The position numbers were made by a program, and so were the translations under genes. A model generated the notes under the pieces. That model searched no databases. It was given only the letters and a program-made list of their open reading frames with translations, and was not told the origin of the DNA. Shown here piece after piece: positions 24,258 through 33,150 of a stretch of DNA of 38,805 bases. Origin of the DNA: an uncultured Paracoccus sp. (lineage in GTDB: Bacteria > Pseudomonadota > Alphaproteobacteria > Rhodobacterales > Rhodobacteraceae); contig CAKTBJ010000030.1 in assembly GCA_934533075.1 (NCBI GenBank), positions 1-38,805 on the forward strand, given 5' to 3'. Every line of letters starts with the position of its first letter. Within the stretch, counting starts at the first letter, position 1.

Positions 24258-24423
24258 GCGGGCCTCCTGTCGGATCGCGGGGGCGCGGCGGCTTCGCGCC
24301 GCGGGACGGGTCCATGACAGCCGCGCCGGCGGCCCGATGCAAGGCAAAATCGCCCAGCACCACCCTTGACGGCGCCCCGCCGCCGCCGCACAAGCGCGCG
24401 GGTTCCAGACAGCCGGGGCGGCC

Positions 24424-24753
24424 ATGCTCATCTACAAGATCCTGCGCGCCGGCGAATGGGCGGCGCTGTGCGCGGCTGGGCGTACGGCCGGCTCGGCCGC
24501 CGACCTTGCCGACGGCTTCGTGCATTTCTCGACCGGGGCGCAATTGGCGGGCACGCTGGCGCGGCATTTCGCGGGCGAGACCGGGCTGGTGCTGCTGGCC
24601 TGCGAGGCGGAGGGCTTCGGGCCGGCGCTGCGGTGGGAGCCTTCGCGCGGCGGTGCGCTGTTTCCGCATCTTCATGCCGAACTGCGGCTGGCGGATGTGC
24701 TGTGGCGCCGCGGGATCGACACGGGCGAAGACCTTGACGGGCTGGAGGATTAG
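24424..24753 (+). CDS. DUF952-family protein
   Basis: This cytoplasmic protein of 109 residues matches the DUF952 pattern: a YKIL start, DLADGFVHFST, ARHFAG, LLACEAEGFGPALRWEPSRGGALFPHLHAEL. The conserved His in GFVHFS and the WEPSRGGxLFPHLH block are hallmarks of this family, which has an ADP-ribosyltransferase-like fold but no settled function. It lies three bases upstream of pyrD and is almost certainly co-transcribed with it. The ribosome-binding site is weak. Confidence 0.88.
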   Translation: MLIYKILRAGEWAALCAAGRTAGSAADLADGFVHFSTGAQLAGTLARHFAGETGLVLLACEAEGFGPALRWEPSRGGALFPHLHAELRLADVLWRRGIDTGEDLDGLED

Positions 24754-24756
24754 GGC

Positions 24757-25821
24757 ATGGGCCTGATTGAATGGGCGGGCATGGCGGCAATGCGGCGCAT
24801 GGACCCGGAGGCCGCGCACCGGCTGGCGCTGAAGGCGCTGGCGGCCGGTGTGGTGCCGCTGGCGGGGGCGCCCGTGACCTCGGACCGGCTGCGGGTCCGG
24901 CTGGCGGGGCTGGACCTGCCCAATCCCATCGGGCTGGCCGCCGGCTTCGACAAGAATGCCGTGGCCATCGCGCCGCTGTCGCGCGCCGGCTTCGGCTGGC
25001 TGGAGGTCGGCGGCGCCACCCCGCGCCCGCAAGCCGGCAACCCGCAGCCGCGCCTGTTCCGCCAGCCGGGCGAGGGCGCGGTCATCAACCGCTTCGGCTT
25101 CAACAACGAGGGGGCGGCGGCGATCGGCGGGCGGCTGGCGGCGCGCGTCCGTGGCCCGGTGCCGGTCGGGCTGAACATCGGCGCCAACAAGGACAGCGCC
25201 GACATGGCGCAGGATTTCGCCCGCGTGGTCGCGGCCGCGGGCGCGGGCTGCGACTTCCTGACGGTGAACGTCTCCTCGCCCAACACGCAGGGGTTGCGGA
25301 AATTGCAGGCGGGCGAATTGCTGGCCGGCATCCTCGCGGACGTGAAGGCGGCGCGCGCCGCCCTGCCCCACCGCCCGCCGATCTTCGTCAAGCTGTCGCC
25401 CGACATGGACGAGGCCGCGCTGACCGATCTGGCGCAGGCGGCGCTGGAGGCCGGGATCGACGGGCTGATCGCCACCAACACCACGCAGGCCCGCCCCAAC
25501 CCGGCCGCGCCGCACGCGGCCGAGGCCGGCGGCCTGTCGGGGCGGCCGCTGATGGTGCCCTCGACGCGGGTTCTGGCGCGGCTGGCACGGATCACCGGCG
25601 GCGCGGTGCCTTTGGTCGGCGTGGGCGGCATCGGCAGCGTGGACGATGTGTGGCAAAAGCTGCGCGCCGGCGCCTCGGCGGTGCAGCTTTACACCGCGCT
25701 GGCCTATCAGGGCCTGTCGCTGGCCGCGCAACTGGCGCGCGGGCTGGACGCGCGGCTGGCGGCCGAAGGCATTGCCCATGTCTCGGACCTGACCGGCACC
25801 GGCATCGACGACTGGCTTTGA
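24757..25821 (+). CDS. pyrD: Dihydroorotate dehydrogenase (quinone), class 2
   Basis: This 354-residue FMN enzyme of pyrimidine synthesis oxidises dihydroorotate and reduces membrane quinone. The N-terminal extension (about 1-40, amphipathic, RRMDPEAAHRLALKAL) is the quinone-channel domain that defines class 2. The barrel shows NPIGLAAGFDKNA, VGGATPRPQAGNPQPRLFR, INRFGFNNEG, NVSSPNT with the class 2 catalytic Ser, KLSPDMDE, ATNTT, GGLSGRPL and VGVGGIGS. It follows the DUF952 gene with a three-base gap. Confidence 0.96.
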   Translation: MGLIEWAGMAAMRRMDPEAAHRLALKALAAGVVPLAGAPVTSDRLRVRLAGLDLPNPIGLAAGFDKNAVAIAPLSRAGFGWLEVGGATPRPQAGNPQPRLFRQPGEGAVINRFGFNNEGAAAIGGRLAARVRGPVPVGLNIGANKDSADMAQDFARVVAAAGAGCDFLTVNVSSPNTQGLRKLQAGELLAGILADVKAARAALPHRPPIFVKLSPDMDEAALTDLAQAALEAGIDGLIATNTTQARPNPAAPHAAEAGGLSGRPLMVPSTRVLARLARITGGAVPLVGVGGIGSVDDVWQKLRAGASAVQLYTALAYQGLSLAAQLARGLDARLAAEGIAHVSDLTGTGIDDWL

Positions 25822-25895
25822 CGGCGGACCTTCCGGGGCTTTCCAGCGCCCGCCCGCCGGTCTAGCCTGCCCCCGGACAGGGGGAGGAGACCGTC

Positions 25896-26549
25896 ATGCT
25901 GACCATCTACGGAGTTGCCCGCTCGCGCGCGTCGCGGGTGATCTGGCTGTGCCACGAGATCGGGCTGCCCTTCCGGCATGTGCCGGTGATCCAGGCCTAT
26001 CGGCTGGCCGATCCGCTGGCCGCCGACGCACCGCTGAACACCCGCAGCCCGGAGTTTCTGGCCATCTCGCCGCAGGGTGCGATTCCGGTGGTGGATGATG
26101 ACGGGCTGATCCTTTCGGAAAGCTTCGCCTGCACGCTGCATCTGGCGCATCGCTATGGCGGCGATCTGGGCGGGCGGGACACGCTGGAACAGGCGCTGAT
26201 CCAGCAATGGACCCTTTACGCCGCCACCGGCATCGAAAGCGACGCGCTGACCATCCAGATGCTGGGCCGCCCCGATGCCGCCGAGGCCGACCGCCTCCTG
26301 GTGGCCGAGGCCGTCGCCCGGCTGGAACGCCCGCTGCGGGTGCTGGACGCGCATCTGGCACAGCACGGCCATCTGGTCGGCGGGCGCTTTACCGTCGCCG
26401 ACCTGAACATGGCCGAGGTGGTGCGCTATGCCCAGGCGAAGCCCGAGGTGATCGGGGCCTATCCGGCCATCCGCGACTGGCTGGCGGCCTGTCAGGCCCG
26501 CCCCGCCTTCAAGACCATGTGGGAGGCGCGGCTGGCCGAGCCTGCCTAG
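25896..26549 (+). CDS. Glutathione S-transferase family protein
   Basis: The 217 residues have a thioredoxin-like N-terminal domain (LTIYGVARSRASRVIWLCHEIGLPF, then GAIPVVDDDGLILSES, the glutathione gamma-Glu-binding turn). An all-helical C-terminal domain follows with GGRFTVADLNMAEV, the conserved N-capping box Asp. The catalytic position near residue 9-13 has Ser/Arg rather than Tyr, as in many bacterial GSTs. GGGGGAGGAGA precedes the ATG. It may follow pyrD in one transcript (74-base gap), but the function is likely independent detoxification. Confidence 0.9.
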   Translation: MLTIYGVARSRASRVIWLCHEIGLPFRHVPVIQAYRLADPLAADAPLNTRSPEFLAISPQGAIPVVDDDGLILSESFACTLHLAHRYGGDLGGRDTLEQALIQQWTLYAATGIESDALTIQMLGRPDAAEADRLLVAEAVARLERPLRVLDAHLAQHGHLVGGRFTVADLNMAEVVRYAQAKPEVIGAYPAIRDWLAACQARPAFKTMWEARLAEPA

Positions 26550-26558
26550 CCATCGCCC

Positions 26559-26587
26559 TTGAAACAGGCATTGAAATGCACGATATT
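26559..26587 (+). promoter_or_regulatory. Promoter of the phd-doc operon
   Basis: TTGAAA (26559-26564) and GATATT (26582-26587) are separated by exactly 17 bases, which makes a good sigma-70-type promoter. It lies 25 bases before the antitoxin start, in a locally A+T-richer patch. Confidence 0.6.
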
Positions 26588-26596
26588 TGGTGCATT
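26575..26596 (+). promoter_or_regulatory. Probable Phd operator (inverted repeat over the -10)
   Basis: AATGCAC (26575-26581) and GTGCATT (26590-26596) form a perfect 7-base inverted repeat around eight bases that include the -10 hexamer. Phd-type antitoxins bind palindromes in their own promoter with their toxin as co-repressor, so this placement fits autorepression. Binding itself is inferred. Confidence 0.6.
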
Positions 26597-26611
26597 GCAA
26601 AGGAATGCGCC

Positions 26612-26860
26612 ATGACCCGCCTGCTGACCAACCATATCTGCACCATGACCGAACTGCGCGAGCCGCATAAGGTGCTGGAACGCTCGGGCGGCAAGCCGGT
26701 GGCGATCCTGAAGAATTCGCAGCTGGTCGGCTATCTGGTTCCCGAGGAGGCCACCGCCAAGGCGAACCACCGCTATGCCACCCGCGAGGAGGTGATGGAA
26801 TCGCTGCGGCGCCGCCGGGCGATCAACCAGCCGGTTCTGGACTATCTGAAAGACAAGTGA
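26612..26860 (+). CDS. phd: Phd/YefM-family antitoxin
   Basis: This antitoxin of 82 residues has an N-terminal DNA-binding half, LRxPHKVLERSGGKPVAILKNSQLVGYLVP, which is the characteristic Phd/YefM pattern. A charged, probably disordered C-terminal tail (about 50-82) would wrap and neutralise the toxin. The ATG at 26612 is chosen because AAAGGA lies eight bases upstream; an upstream in-frame ATG lies inside the operator. The stop codon is directly followed by the toxin ATG. It sits between a GST gene and parE. Confidence 0.88.
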   Translation: MTRLLTNHICTMTELREPHKVLERSGGKPVAILKNSQLVGYLVPEEATAKANHRYATREEVMESLRRRRAINQPVLDYLKDK

Positions 26861-27235
26861 ATGGATCTGACCCTTCTGACCGCCGATCTGGTCGAGGCGA
26901 TCCATGACGAAGTGCTCAACCCCGGCGAGCTGCCGGGGCTGGCGCTGAACAAGTCGCTGGATTCCACGCTGGCCCGCGTCGACAACCGCATTGCCTACGG
27001 CATGACCGGGGATATCTATGCCATCGCCGCGCTTTACGCGATGGCGATTGCGCAGGGGCATTGCTTCAACGATGCCAACAAGCGGACCGCGCACCAGTCG
27101 ATGGATGCCTTTCTGGACCTGAACGGAGTGCGCATCACCTGGTCCGCCGAAGAGGTCGGCCCCAGGATCATCGCCCTCGCGCAGGGCCTGATCGACGACG
27201 GCGATCTGGCCGAGTGGCTGCGCGACCTCGCCTGA
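26861..27235 (+). CDS. doc: Doc-family toxin (Fic fold)
   Basis: This 124-residue toxin partners the preceding antitoxin. The catalytic motif HCFNDANKR (67-75) matches Doc of phage P1. Doc has Lys in place of the second Gly of the Fic motif and phosphorylates EF-Tu rather than AMPylating. The rest fits the family: IHDEVLNPGELPGL near the start, YAAxLYAMAIAQGH before the motif, and AHQSMDAFLDLNGV after it. The gene starts immediately after the antitoxin stop. All catalytic positions seem intact, so an active toxin is expected. Confidence 0.9.
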   Translation: MDLTLLTADLVEAIHDEVLNPGELPGLALNKSLDSTLARVDNRIAYGMTGDIYAIAALYAMAIAQGHCFNDANKRTAHQSMDAFLDLNGVRITWSAEEVGPRIIALAQGLIDDGDLAEWLRDLA

Positions 27236-27244
27236 CGCGCAAGC

Positions 27245-27276
27245 GGCAGGGGCATCGGCGGCCCGCGCCCCCTGCC
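27245..27276 (+). terminator. Possible terminator hairpin after doc
   Basis: GGCAGGGG (27245-27252) pairs with CCCCTGCC (27269-27276) around 16 bases. It begins nine bases after the doc stop and lacks a T run, so termination is uncertain. Confidence 0.35.
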
Positions 27277-27335
27277 CCTTGCCCCGGCCGGCCCCGGCGT
27301 GAGATAACCCGGCCCATAACAACACGAGCAGACCG

Positions 27336-29300
27336 ATGGCCGACGACCTCCTTTCCGCCGCAGCCGCAGCCAGCGACGCCTATTCCGCCGCCTCGATCGA
27401 GGTGCTGGAGGGGCTGGAGCCGGTGCGCAAGCGTCCCGGCATGTATATCGGCGGCACCGACGAGCGCGCGCTGCATCACCTCGCGGCGGAAATCCTCGAC
27501 AACTCGATGGACGAGGCCGTGGCCGGCCATGCCAGCCGCATCGAGGTCGAGCTGAATGCCGACTATTCGCTGACCATCCGCGACAATGGCCGCGGCATTC
27601 CCATCGACCCGCACCCGAAATTCCCCGGCAAATCGGCGCTGGAGGTGATCCTGTGCACCCTCCACGCCGGCGGCAAGTTCAGCGAGGGCGCCTATCAGAC
27701 CTCGGGCGGGCTGCACGGCGTCGGCGCCTCGGTGGTCAATGCGCTGTCGGACAGCATGGTCGTCCAGGTCGCCCGCAACCGCGAGCTTTACGAGCAACGC
27801 TTCTCGCGCGGCATCCCGCTGGGTCCGGTGGAAAAGGTCGGCGCGGCGCCGAACCGGCGCGGCACCACGACCACCTTCCACGCCGACGAGGAGATCTTCG
27901 GCCATCACCGCTTCAAGCCCGCGCGGCTGCTGAAGATGGTGAAATCCAAGGCCTATCTGTTCTCGGGCGTGGAAATCCGCTGGAAATCCGCCATCGAGGA
28001 CGGCGAGACCCCGACCGAGGCCGTCTTCCACTTCCCCGGCGGGCTGGCCGACTATCTGGCCGAGCAACTGACCGGCGCCAGCACCTATGCCGACCGCCCC
28101 TTCGCCGGCAGCGTCGAGTTCGGCGAGAAGTTCGGCGTTCCCGGCAAGGTGGACTGGGCGATCAACTGGACGCCCTCGCGCGACGGCTTCATTCTGTCCT
28201 ATTGCAACACCGTGCCCACCCCCGAGGGCGGCACCCACGAGGCTGGCTTCTGGTCGGCGGTGCTGCGGGGCCTGCGCGCCTATGGCGAGCGGGTGAACAA
28301 CAAGAAGGCCGCCAATATCACCCGCGAGGACCTGCTGACCGGCGGCTGCGCGCTGGTGTCGTGCTTTATCCGCGAGCCGGAATTCGTCGGCCAGACCAAG
28401 GACCGGCTGGCCACCACCGAGGCCGCGCGGCTGGTCGAGGGCGCGGTGCGCGACCATTTCGACAACTGGCTGGCGGGCGACCCGAAATCCGCCGGGGCGA
28501 TCCTTGATTTCCTTGTCCTGCGCGCCGAGGAACGCCTGCGCCGCCGTCAGGAAAAGGAAACCGCCCGCAAGACGGCGACGAAAAAGCTGCGCCTGCCGGG
28601 CAAGCTGGTGGACTGTTCCGCCAATGCGCGCGAGGGGACCGAACTGTTCATCGTCGAGGGCGACAGCGCGGGCGGCAGCGCCAAGCAGGCCCGCGACCGC
28701 CGCACGCAGGCCCTGCTGCCCCTGCGCGGCAAGGTGCTGAACGTGCTGGGCGCGGCGGCCTCCAAGCTCAGCCAGAATGCCGAGCTGTCGGACCTGTGCC
28801 AGGCCATCGGCACCGGCATGGGCACGCGCTTCAGCATCGACGACCTGCGCTATGACAAGATCATCATCATGACCGATGCGGACGTGGACGGCGCCCATAT
28901 CGCCAGCCTGCTGATGACCTTCTTCTTTACCCAGATGCGGCCGCTGATCGACAAGGGGCACCTGTATCTGGCCTGCCCGCCGCTCTACCGGCTGACGCAG
29001 GGGGCGAACCGGGTCTATGTCGCCGACGATGCCGAGAAGGAGAAATGGCTGGCCAAGGGCCTGGGCGGGCGTGGCAAGATCGACGTGCAGCGGTTCAAGG
29101 GCCTGGGCGAGATGGACGCCAAGGACCTCAAGGACACCACCATGAACCCGGCCACGCGCAAGCTGATCCGGGTCAGCATCGACGATGACGAGGGCGGCGA
29201 GACCGGCGATCTGGTCGAGCGGCTGATGGGCAAGAAGCCCGAGCTGCGGTTCCAGTATATCACCGAGAACGCCCGCTTCGTCGAGGAACTGGACGTATGA
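27336..29300 (+). CDS. parE: DNA topoisomerase IV subunit B
   Basis: This 654-residue ATPase subunit of the decatenating type II topoisomerase pairs with ParC. Its GHKL ATPase domain shows [70 protein letters not shown]. The transducer domain follows. The TOPRIM domain has [30 protein letters not shown] and [10 protein letters not shown], and the tail has [10 protein letters not shown]. The ParE-type [14 protein letters not shown] distinguishes it from GyrB. The ribosome-binding site is weak. The stop overlaps the start of the next gene by four bases. Confidence 0.96.
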   Translation: MADDLLSAAAAASDAYSAASIEVLEGLEPVRKRPGMYIGGTDERALHHLAAEILDNSMDEAVAGHASRIEVELNADYSLTIRDNGRGIPIDPHPKFPGKSALEVILCTLHAGGKFSEGAYQTSGGLHGVGASVVNALSDSMVVQVARNRELYEQRFSRGIPLGPVEKVGAAPNRRGTTTTFHADEEIFGHHRFKPARLLKMVKSKAYLFSGVEIRWKSAIEDGETPTEAVFHFPGGLADYLAEQLTGASTYADRPFAGSVEFGEKFGVPGKVDWAINWTPSRDGFILSYCNTVPTPEGGTHEAGFWSAVLRGLRAYGERVNNKKAANITREDLLTGGCALVSCFIREPEFVGQTKDRLATTEAARLVEGAVRDHFDNWLAGDPKSAGAILDFLVLRAEERLRRRQEKETARKTATKKLRLPGKLVDCSANAREGTELFIVEGDSAGGSAKQARDRRTQALLPLRGKVLNVLGAAASKLSQNAELSDLCQAIGTGMGTRFSIDDLRYDKIIIMTDADVDGAHIASLLMTFFFTQMRPLIDKGHLYLACPPLYRLTQGANRVYVADDAEKEKWLAKGLGGRGKIDVQRFKGLGEMDAKDLKDTTMNPATRKLIRVSIDDDEGGETGDLVERLMGKKPELRFQYITENARFVEELDV

Positions 29301-29626
29301 CCCTGGCCGCGCCGCTGGCGGTCTATGTCGCGGCGGCGCTGGCCGAAATCGCCGGCTGCTTCGCCTTCTGGGCCTGGGCGCGACAGGGGCAGTCGGGCCT
29401 GTGGCTGGTTCCGGGGCTGGCCGCGCTGGCGCTGTTCGCCTGGCTGCTGAGCCGCATCGACGCGGGCTTCGCCGGCCGCGCCTATGCGGCCTATGGCGGC
29501 ATCTATATCCTCTGCGCGCTGGGCTGGATGGCGCTAGTCGAGGGCGGGATGCCGACGCGCTGGGACATCATGGGCGCCGGGCTGTGCCTGCTGGGTGCCG
29601 TGGTGATCCTCGTGGGGCCGCGCTGA
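29297..29626 (+). CDS. YnfA/UPF0060-family membrane protein
   Basis: This inner-membrane protein of 109 residues has four helices and belongs to the YnfA (UPF0060) group. It shows [13 protein letters not shown] in helix 1, a central [20 protein letters not shown], and the ending [27 protein letters not shown]. The family is related to small multidrug-resistance (DMT) transporters, but its substrate is not settled. It overlaps the parE stop (ATGA), so it is translationally coupled to it. Confidence 0.92.
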   Translation: MTLAAPLAVYVAAALAEIAGCFAFWAWARQGQSGLWLVPGLAALALFAWLLSRIDAGFAGRAYAAYGGIYILCALGWMALVEGGMPTRWDIMGAGLCLLGAVVILVGPR

Positions 29627-29693
29627 CGGCAAGACCTTGAAACGGCGTCGTATCCGGGCTTTCATCCGGCGCGGCTTGCAGAAGGAAAAGCGG

Positions 29694-30548
29694 GTGAGCG
29701 AGACGGAAACCCCTGTCCCGGCATCGGTGGACGACCTGCCGGTCCTGATCGTGACCCGGTTTTCCTTCCTCGGGCAATCGGGATGGAAAAGCGAGGCCTC
29801 GCGCGACGGCGCCCTGCTGTTCGAGCCGGCGCGGCTGGAGCAGCGCCTGGCGCTGTTCGAAAGCATCAACCTCGCATCGCTGACGGCGCAGACCGAACAG
29901 GGCTTTCACCATTACATCCTGACCAGCGATCAGCTGCCCTCCTGGGCGCTGTCGCGGCTGGAGGCGATCTGCCTGGAGGCCTACGGCACCCAAGACCGCT
30001 TCACTATCGACAGGCGCGCGCCGGGCCGGGCACGCAAATACCTGCGCCAGTTCATGGCCCGCTTTGCCGGCGGCCCGTCGCTGGTGCAGGTGGTGCTGGA
30101 CGATGATGACGGGCTGGCGGCCTGCTATATGCAGACCCTGCGCGCCACCCTGCGCGACATGCAGGCCGAGGACCCGGCCCTGCTGGACAAGCTGCCGAAA
30201 TATGTCTCGTTTCCCACGGGTTACGCGCTGTCGCTGCGCGACGGGGCGCAGGCGCGCCTGTATCTGCACAGCTATCCCTATATCAATCTGGGGCTGGCGC
30301 TGATCGACGGCACGGGCGGCAAGAACATTCTGGCGATCAATCATCAGGATGCGCCGAAACGCTTCGGCTGCCGCATGGTGCGCGGCCAGCCGATGTTCCT
30401 GCGCGCGGTGCACGACTTCAACGACTCGCGCGTGGCGCCGCATCGGAAATGGCAGGAGATCGCGGACTGGCCGCAGGATGCCGCGTTGCAAAGCCGCTTT
30501 CCGGGGCTGTTCCGGGCGGGCGCCCCCTGGGCCGCGGACGCCGGTTGA
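29694..30548 (+). CDS. Putative rhamnosyltransferase-family glycosyltransferase
   Basis: The 284 residues match the putative rhamnosyl transferase family common in Rhodobacterales: LIVTRFSFLGQSGWKSEA near the start, RLALFESINLASLTAQTEQGFHHYILTSDQLP, VVLDDDDGLA as the likely metal/nucleotide-sugar site, and ALSLRDG. The GTG at 29694 is preferred because AAGGAAA lies six bases upstream; a TTG at 29637 would add 19 basic residues. There are no membrane segments. The acceptor and donor sugars are unknown, and no polysaccharide genes are nearby. Confidence 0.85.
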   Translation: MSETETPVPASVDDLPVLIVTRFSFLGQSGWKSEASRDGALLFEPARLEQRLALFESINLASLTAQTEQGFHHYILTSDQLPSWALSRLEAICLEAYGTQDRFTIDRRAPGRARKYLRQFMARFAGGPSLVQVVLDDDDGLAACYMQTLRATLRDMQAEDPALLDKLPKYVSFPTGYALSLRDGAQARLYLHSYPYINLGLALIDGTGGKNILAINHQDAPKRFGCRMVRGQPMFLRAVHDFNDSRVAPHRKWQEIADWPQDAALQSRFPGLFRAGAPWAADAG

Positions 30549-30587
30549 CCCGCCCCTGCCGGCCGCCGGCGGCGGCGTGATGCCGGC

Positions 30588-31043
30588 CTATCCCTGCCAG
30601 CGATAGAGGATCGCGGGTTCGCGCTCCTCGTTCTCCTGCCCGTCGGTTTCCTCGATGGCGACGAAGCCGCGCCTTTCGTAGAAGCGGCGCGCGATGGCGT
30701 TCCTGCGGAAGGTCCACAGGTGCAGGCAGGCATGCGCGGCCTTGGCGATCCGCAGCAGCCCGTCGCCGGTCCCCATGCCCTGCCGCCCCGGCAGGACATA
30801 AAGCTGATCGACCCAGCCCCCGCGAAAGGCGATGAAGCCGATCATCCCGCCATCGAAGGCACCCCATGTCTCGCAATGCGCAAAGACGTGGCCGCGGAAA
30901 AACGCGCGGTCCTGTTCGGGCGTATGCAGCCCGGCCAGCCAGGGCAAACGCTCGTCGAAGGCGGTGCGCAGGACGACCGCCGCGCGGTCCATGTCGTCAA
31001 GGGAAAGGCGGCGGAAGGACGGCAATTCCGTGATCCCCGGCAT
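30588..31043 (-). CDS. GNAT-family N-acetyltransferase
   Basis: The 151 residues have the GNAT fold signature: a VDQLYVLPGRQGMGTGDGLL strand and acetyl-CoA loop (R/Q-G-X-G-T/A), then the C-terminal FRRNAIARRFYERRGFVAIEET helix-strand. The substrate is unknown. The start is placed at 31043, where a compact domain begins (ITELPSFRRLS); an extension toward 31151 would run into the tRNA gene. No strong ribosome-binding site is visible. Confidence 0.85.
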   Translation of the reverse strand: MPGITELPSFRRLSLDDMDRAAVVLRTAFDERLPWLAGLHTPEQDRAFFRGHVFAHCETWGAFDGGMIGFIAFRGGWVDQLYVLPGRQGMGTGDGLLRIAKAAHACLHLWTFRRNAIARRFYERRGFVAIEETDGQENEEREPAILYRWQG

Positions 31044-31118
31044 CGGCAGCGTGGGCTGCCGGCGCCCCGTGCCTTGAGGGAAGCCCCGCCGGGACAGCAT
31101 GGCTATCGGGGGGTTCGG

Positions 31119-31195
31119 TGGTAGCGGAGGAGGGATTTGAACCCCCGACACAAGGATTATGATTCCTCTGCTCTAACCAGCTGAGCTACTCCGCC
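31119..31195 (-). tRNA. tRNA-Met (elongator), anticodon CAT
   Basis: The minus strand folds into a complete cloverleaf of 77 bases. It has acceptor arms GGCGGAG/CTCCGCT, D-stem GCTC/GAGC, anticodon stem GAGGA/TCCTT with loop ATCATAA, T-stem GGGGG/CCCTC with TTCAAAT, and an encoded CCA. The anticodon is CAT. The D-arm AGCTGGTTAGAGC and the first base pair G-U identify elongator Met rather than initiator, which lacks a pair at 1-72. A lysidine-modified tRNA-Ile2 is a less likely reading. Confidence 0.93.
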
Positions 31196-31290
31196 ACGGG
31201 TGAGGCGGGATTTAGGGGCATGCGCGGGAAGGGTCAAGGGCCTTTTCGCGACCTCGGGAATTTTTCCCGCCCGCCCCGCCGCCGCCACGC

Positions 31291-31317
31291 AAAAGGGGCG
31301 GAAAACCGCCCCTTTTT
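31291..31317 (-). terminator. Terminator downstream of gltX
   Basis: AAAAGGGGCGG (31291-31301) and CCGCCCCTTTT (31306-31316) form an 11-base-pair stem with a four-base loop. It lies 15 bases after the gltX stop on the minus strand and ends in a T run there; it is symmetric, so it could act both ways. Confidence 0.85.
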
Positions 31318-31331
31318 CCGTGACTTGCGCC

Positions 31332-32657
31332 TCAGCCCGCCTTCGGCACCACCGTCAACAGCGGCATCAGATGCGCCATGTCCGGCCCGTCCGCGCGCCC
31401 GGTCAGCGCCTTGCGCAGCGGCATGAACAGCCCCTTGCCCTTGCGCCCGGTGGCGGCCTTGACCGTCCCGGTCCACTCGGCCCAGGCATCCGGCCCGAAG
31501 GGCTGCGCGGGCAGCAGCGCCAACGCCTGCGCCACGAAATCGGCATCCTCCGGGTCCACCAGCGGGGTGGCGCCGTTCAGCACCAGATCGGCCCATTCCG
31601 CCAGATCGTCCAGCCTGGTGATGTTCTGCGAGGCCACAGCCCAGAAATCCCGCGCCTTTTCGGGGGCGATGCCCAAGGCGGCGATCCGCTCGGCCACGGC
31701 CTCGAACGGCAGGGCCTGATTGCGCTCGCGCGTCAGGGGCCACAGGTCTTCGGCATCGAAGCGCGTCGGCGAGGCGCCGAACTGGGACAGCTCGAACCCC
31801 TCGGCCAGCTCGTCCAGCGACAGCCGCAGCGCCACGGGCTGCGAGCTGCCCAGCCGCGCCATCAGCGACAGCAGCGCCTCGGGCGCGACGCCGGCGGCGC
31901 GCAGGTCGCGGATCGACAGCGTGCCCAGACGCTTGGAAAGCTCCTCGCCCTGCGCGCCGACCAGCAGGCTGTGATGGGCAAAGCGCGGCGGCTCGGCCCC
32001 CAGCGCGCGGATGATCTGGATCTGCGTGGCGGTGTTGGTGACGTGATCGGCGCCGCGCACGATATCGGTGACGCCCATATCCGCATCATCGACCGAACTG
32101 GCGAAGGTATACAGCACCTGCCCGTCGGCGCGGATCAGCACCGGGTCGCTGACCGAGGCGGCATCAATCGAGATCGGCCCGAGGATGCCGTCCACCCATT
32201 CGATCCGCTCCTGATCCAGCAGGAACCGCCAATAGCCGTCCCGCCCCTCGGCGCGCAGCCGGGCCTTCTCATCCTCCGACAGGCCCAGCCCGGCGCGGTC
32301 ATAGACCGGCGGGCGGCCCATGTTCAGTTGCTTCTTGCGCTTGAGGTCCAGCTCGGTCGGCGTCTCGAACACCTCGTAAAGCCGCCCGGTCGCGCGCAAC
32401 CCCTCGGCGGCCTCACTGTAGCGGTCGAGGCGCAGCGACTGGCGTTCCTCGCGGTCCCAGGTCAGGCCCAGCCATTCCAGGTCCCGACGGATGCCGTCGG
32501 CATATTCCTCCTTGGACCGTTCCCGGTCGGTATCGTCGAGGCGCAGGATGAACGTGCCCCCGGCCTTGCGCGCGATCAGATAGTTCATCAGCGCGGCGCG
32601 CAGGTTGCCGACATGGATGTGCCCGGTGGGCGAGGGCGCAAAGCGGGTGATGGTCAT
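31332..32657 (-). CDS. gltX: Glutamyl-tRNA synthetase (short form)
   Basis: This class I synthetase of 441 residues has the HIGH motif in FAPSPTGHIHVGN, the LRLDDTDRERS Glu-binding loop and KMSKS variant GEELSKRLG. It is shorter than the usual 470-490 residue GluRS. Alphaproteobacteria often carry two GluRS genes, one of which may prefer tRNA-Gln for the transamidation route. The shorter length fits the second type, but this is not certain from one sequence. GAAGGAGA precedes the ATG, and a terminator follows the stop. Confidence 0.93.
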   Translation of the reverse strand: MTITRFAPSPTGHIHVGNLRAALMNYLIARKAGGTFILRLDDTDRERSKEEYADGIRRDLEWLGLTWDREERQSLRLDRYSEAAEGLRATGRLYEVFETPTELDLKRKKQLNMGRPPVYDRAGLGLSEDEKARLRAEGRDGYWRFLLDQERIEWVDGILGPISIDAASVSDPVLIRADGQVLYTFASSVDDADMGVTDIVRGADHVTNTATQIQIIRALGAEPPRFAHHSLLVGAQGEELSKRLGTLSIRDLRAAGVAPEALLSLMARLGSSQPVALRLSLDELAEGFELSQFGASPTRFDAEDLWPLTRERNQALPFEAVAERIAALGIAPEKARDFWAVASQNITRLDDLAEWADLVLNGATPLVDPEDADFVAQALALLPAQPFGPDAWAEWTGTVKAATGRKGKGLFMPLRKALTGRADGPDMAHLMPLLTVVPKAG

Positions 32658-32742
32658 GGCGCGGTCTCCTTCGCCCTTGCTCTTTCACAGGGGCCGGTTC
32701 TTGTCCATATCAGCATGAGGACGACAGCGAAGGGGAACGATC

Positions 32743-33150
32743 ATGGCGGACTGGGCAGACAGGACAGCACCCGATGGCGAGGCGATCGAGGCGATGGCGC
32801 GCGAGGTTGTGGCGCATCTGCCGGCGGCCTTCGCGGATGCGGCGCGCGCGGTGCATCTGCGGGTCGAGGAGCTGGCCGACGAGGCCATGCTGGACGAGCT
32901 GGAGGCCGACGATCCCTTCGACATCACCGGCGTCTATGACGGGGTGCCGATGACCGACAAGTCCCCCTCCGATCCGCAGCATTTCCCCGATACGGTCTGG
33001 CTGTTCCGGCAGGCCATCCTGGCCGAATGGGCCGAGCGCGGCAACGTCACCCTGGGCGAGCTGGTGCGCAACGTGACCATCCACGAATTCGCCCATCATT
33101 TCGGCTGGTCGGACGACGACATCGCCTCCATCGACCGGTGGTGGGAGTGA
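32743..33150 (+). CDS. Small zincin-like metallopeptidase-family protein
   Basis: This 135-residue protein of the metallopeptidase family (COG3824/PF06262 type) has a zinc site HEFAHH at 114-119 followed by FGWSDDDI, the typical ending. The first half is acidic and includes LEADDPFDITGVYDGVP, also conserved in the family. Proteolytic activity has not been generally shown for these small zincins. AAGGGGAA lies upstream of the ATG. Its TGA overlaps the GTG start of the kinase gene (GTGA). Confidence 0.9.
   Translation: MADWADRTAPDGEAIEAMAREVVAHLPAAFADAARAVHLRVEELADEAMLDELEADDPFDITGVYDGVPMTDKSPSDPQHFPDTVWLFRQAILAEWAERGNVTLGELVRNVTIHEFAHHFGWSDDDIASIDRWWE

Noticed and set aside
31119..31195. Reading the CAT-anticodon tRNA as tRNA-Ile2 (lysidine) or initiator Met
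   Set aside because: The D-arm resembles elongator Met, and the 1-72 pair is present as G-U, unlike initiator; Ile2 usually has a different acceptor stem. An identity-element check would settle it.
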